Assembly: GCF_013410115.1 (NCBI RefSeq)
Contig: NZ_JACCCV010000001.1
Location: 1,302,001 to 1,366,000 of the forward strand
Length of the DNA stretch: 64,000 nucleotides
Source: Tunturiibacter gelidiferens
GTDB lineage: Bacteria; Acidobacteriota; Terriglobia; Terriglobales; Acidobacteriaceae
Direction: 5' to 3'
Shown piece by piece: positions 62,218 through 64,000 of this stretch. The number at the start of each line of letters is the position of its first letter. Within the stretch, counting starts at the first letter, position 1. The position numbers and the translations under genes are program-made. Under the pieces are notes generated by a model. It did no database searches, was not told the origin of the DNA, and was given only the letters and a program-made list of their open reading frames with translations.

Positions 62218-63663
62218 TCAGGCGGGAGTTGCGGTTAGGCCGGGAAGAGAAGCGCTTTGTGAGGGAGTGTTTGCGCAGAGATAGTCGCAGACGAGGAGGG
62301 TGAGGTCGTCGTTCTGGGACCTGGACGACCACTGTTCGAGAGACGAGAGGATGCTGGCGGCTGCGTCTTCAGCGCGGAGGTTGGCGGCCTTCTTGAGGAG
62401 AGTGTGGAGGCGGCTTGATCCGAACTCTTCTCCTTGTGCGTTGGTGGCTTCGAGAATGCCGTCGGTGTAGAGAAGGAGGCGATCGCCGGGTTCGAGGGGG
62501 TGGATGGCGGTGGTGTAAGTCGCGAAGGAAAAGGCTGCGAGCATGAGGCCGTTTTCGGTGAGTTCGATTACGTTGCCGGAGCGAACCAGAAGCATGGGCG
62601 GATGCGCGGCGGCGGAGTATCGGAGGGTGGAGGACTCGGCGTCGAGATAGACGTAGGCTGCGGTGACGAACTGTTCTTGCGTGTTGCCGCAGAGGACGGT
62701 GTTCATTCCGGCGAGGAGAAGGGCGGGATCGGCTGCGTTGGCGCGCTGTGAGGTGGCGGCGAGTTTGACCATGGAGGCGATGAGTGCGGCGGGAACGCCG
62801 TGACCGGAGACGTCGGCGATCAGGAGGCCTGCCTGGGTTTGATCGGCGACTAGGAAGTCATAGAAGTCTCCGGCTACGGCGGTCATGGGGACGTAGCGGG
62901 CGGCTACGCGGAAGTGGGGGGATTGAGGATAGGCTGGCGGCAGAATCGAGGTTTGGATGCGGCGTGCGATCTCGAGTTCCTTTTGGAGGGCGTTGAACTG
63001 TTGATCGCGATGGAGGCCGCGCTTTGCGGCGACATAGCCGAGGGTTGCAAGGAAGAAGGTAAAGCCTAAGGGCTCTATGAACCAACGGTATCCGAGGGCT
63101 CCCCCGATGTTATCGAAGAGGGCGAAGATGACAAAGACGATGATGCCTCGGCGAGCGATGACGAAGTCTTTGTCTGCCTGCTTTCTTGTGAAGGATTGGA
63201 TGATGAGCGCGAACAGACTGACGATGACGACCAGGTTGTTTGTCAGCTGAAAGGCGTCCCTTTGACCGAACAACATCGTTGCGACGGCGAGACCCAGGAA
63301 CACGGAGGTGAGAACGATGGCGATCTTGCGGCCTGAGCGGCCCAGAAAGCCTGCCGCCTCAAAGTAGAAGAAGGCGGGAATTGGCACCAGGTAATTCCCT
63401 ATGGCGCGAAGGTCATCGAAGAAGTGCGAGGGTGGGATGATGAGGGTGAGAAGCCCCAAGTGGAGCCAAAGCCTTTGACCGTAGAAGATGGCGAAGAGAG
63501 CGAGCCAGAAGAGCATGGCGTCGAACTTGCGACCGAGGAAGGCGAATGCTATCGAGACGAGCCCGACGGCAGTGAATGCGGCTCCCAGGAAGAGGTAGAG
63601 CTCGTCGTGATGAAAGGTCCGCAGGACCTGACTGGCCGTCAGCTGAGGGTCGCCTACGTACAT
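62218..63663 (-). CDS. Membrane-bound PP2C-type serine phosphatase (RsbU/SpoIIE-like)
   Basis: 481-residue protein. The N-terminal half (about 20-220) has six or seven membrane helices (YLFLGAAFTAVGLVSIAFAFL, YLVPIPAFFYFEAAGFLG, GIIVFVIFALFDNIGGALGY). A linker helix with ELEIARRIQTSILPPAYP, the RsbU signature, leads to the phosphatase domain (about 255-460): TAVAGDFYDFLVADQTQAGLL, IADVSGHGVPAALIASMVKL, LRYSAAAHPPMLLVRSG, GDRLLLYTDGILEATNAQGEE and NDDLTLLVCDY. Asp and Gly metal-site residues are present. Such enzymes dephosphorylate anti-sigma antagonist proteins in stress signalling. No partner switch genes are adjacent. Confidence 0.92.
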   Translation of the reverse strand: MYVGDPQLTASQVLRTFHHDELYLFLGAAFTAVGLVSIAFAFLGRKFDAMLFWLALFAIFYGQRLWLHLGLLTLIIPPSHFFDDLRAIGNYLVPIPAFFYFEAAGFLGRSGRKIAIVLTSVFLGLAVATMLFGQRDAFQLTNNLVVIVSLFALIIQSFTRKQADKDFVIARRGIIVFVIFALFDNIGGALGYRWFIEPLGFTFFLATLGYVAAKRGLHRDQQFNALQKELEIARRIQTSILPPAYPQSPHFRVAARYVPMTAVAGDFYDFLVADQTQAGLLIADVSGHGVPAALIASMVKLAATSQRANAADPALLLAGMNTVLCGNTQEQFVTAAYVYLDAESSTLRYSAAAHPPMLLVRSGNVIELTENGLMLAAFSFATYTTAIHPLEPGDRLLLYTDGILEATNAQGEEFGSSRLHTLLKKAANLRAEDAAASILSSLEQWSSRSQNDDLTLLVCDYLCANTPSQSASLPGLTATPA

Positions 63664-63740
63664 ACGAGCGAATGATACACGGGAGCGGGAGGGAGACTGT
63701 GAACGCTGCGTCAGGGGGAGATTTTATCGCTGGGGCAAGG

Positions 63741-63850
63741 AAAGCGGTTCGCGCCTTTTGCGGCGAATGCCCACACATCAGATGAGACGGCATGAACGGG
63801 GTTCCCGCCACCCGTACCCGAGGTTTAGCGGATTCGAGCAGTGGGCCACT
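63741..63850. repeat. REP element, copy 3 (diverged)
   Basis: GCGGTTCGCGCC-TTTTGCGGCGAATGCCCACACATC, then GATGAGACGGCATGAACGGG and a CACCCGTACCCGAGG segment and GTGGGCCAC. The order of blocks equals copies 1 and 2, with compensating changes in the hairpin (CGC/GCG for GTGC/GCAC). Confidence 0.65.
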
Positions 63851-63900
63851 TTTTCGAGTTGCCAGTCGTGAGACGGGAGGTGTCCGGGGAGGCTGGATGG

Positions 63901-64000
63901 TCAGCGGGTGGTGATGGGGGAAGGGGCGGCGGTCAGCTTTGCGACGCCTTCTACCATGTCGCCAACGGTGCGGAGGGTGCTGAGGGCTTCGTCGGGAATC
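63901..64000 (-). CDS. acpP: Acyl carrier protein, C-terminal part (5' end outside window)
   Basis: The last 32 codons read IPDEALSTLRTVGDMVEGVA and KLTAAPSPITTR before a TGA. IPDE-A-x-x-L-x-TVGDMVE is the conserved third and fourth helix region of acyl carrier proteins; the serine that carries phosphopantetheine lies beyond the window edge. The short tail PSPITTR is an extension relative to E. coli ACP. It shares its strand with the divergent ketosynthase at 58.7 kb but is separated from it by three genes. Confidence 0.8.
   Translation of the reverse strand, partial: IPDEALSTLRTVGDMVEGVAKLTAAPSPITTR

Overview
The window looks like chromosomal DNA of an acidobacterium of the Terriglobia type (Granulicella, Edaphobacter, Terriglobus and relatives). 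The evidence is two very large TonB-dependent receptors with an N-terminal carboxypeptidase-regulatory-like domain, a receptor/TPR/TPR/CRTAC1 gene block, CreD, a phosphoketolase-acetate kinase pair, GH13 and GH3 enzymes, legume-lectin-like, DUF362 and sedolisin remnants, and REP-type hairpin repeats. The assignment comes from gene content and is not a database match. I saw no rRNA, convincing tRNA or CRISPR array.

Layout. 1-2.4 kb: carbohydrate use (GH13 enzyme running off the left edge, GntR/LacI hybrid regulator). 2.8-12.3 kb: co-oriented run of TonB-dependent receptor, two TPR proteins, a CRTAC1/ASPIC-UnbV protein and YceI. 12.5-16 kb: small envelope proteins and MgtC. 16.1-18.6 kb: membrane protein, winged-helix regulator and creD, with three copies of one 17-bp palindrome in their two promoter regions. 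18.6-31.6 kb: mixed region. Intact genes (cNMP-binding histidine kinase, SDR, HbpS/GlcG-like, AraC, VOC, di-haem oxidoreductase, small membrane protein, TetR) alternate with many truncated or frameshifted genes. 31.6-34.2 kb: two-component system and a small secreted protein behind CTTAAG repeats. 34.8-37.5 kb: GH3 beta-glucosidase. 37.6-40.2 kb: more decayed genes, a RAYT transposase fragment and REP elements. 40.2-42.7 kb: an AT-richer secreted caspase-like protease with a small partner. 42.7-47 kb: glmS, carrying an in-frame repeat insertion, then an FkbM methyltransferase and an O-antigen ligase. 47.2-50.9 kb: ackA-xfp. 50.9-54.2 kb: second TonB-dependent receptor. 54.8-64 kb: two beta-ketoacyl-ACP synthases, glycosyltransferase, DHA2 exporter, VOC protein, methyltransferase, RsbU-like phosphatase and the end of an acyl carrier protein gene.

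How the genes may work together. The left part suggests uptake and breakdown of plant or microbial glycans: outer-membrane receptors, secreted TPR and beta-propeller-like proteins, GH13, GH3. The ackA-xfp pair would turn sugar phosphates into acetyl phosphate and then acetate plus ATP. Local control is readable in several places as palindromes beside regulator genes: the wHTH/creD operators, the double TetR operator and the repeats beside the two-component system. The most unusual features are the shared wHTH operator at creD, the repeat built into the glmS reading frame, the caspase pair of foreign composition, and the dense cluster of gene fragments with a recurring roughly 20-bp motif.
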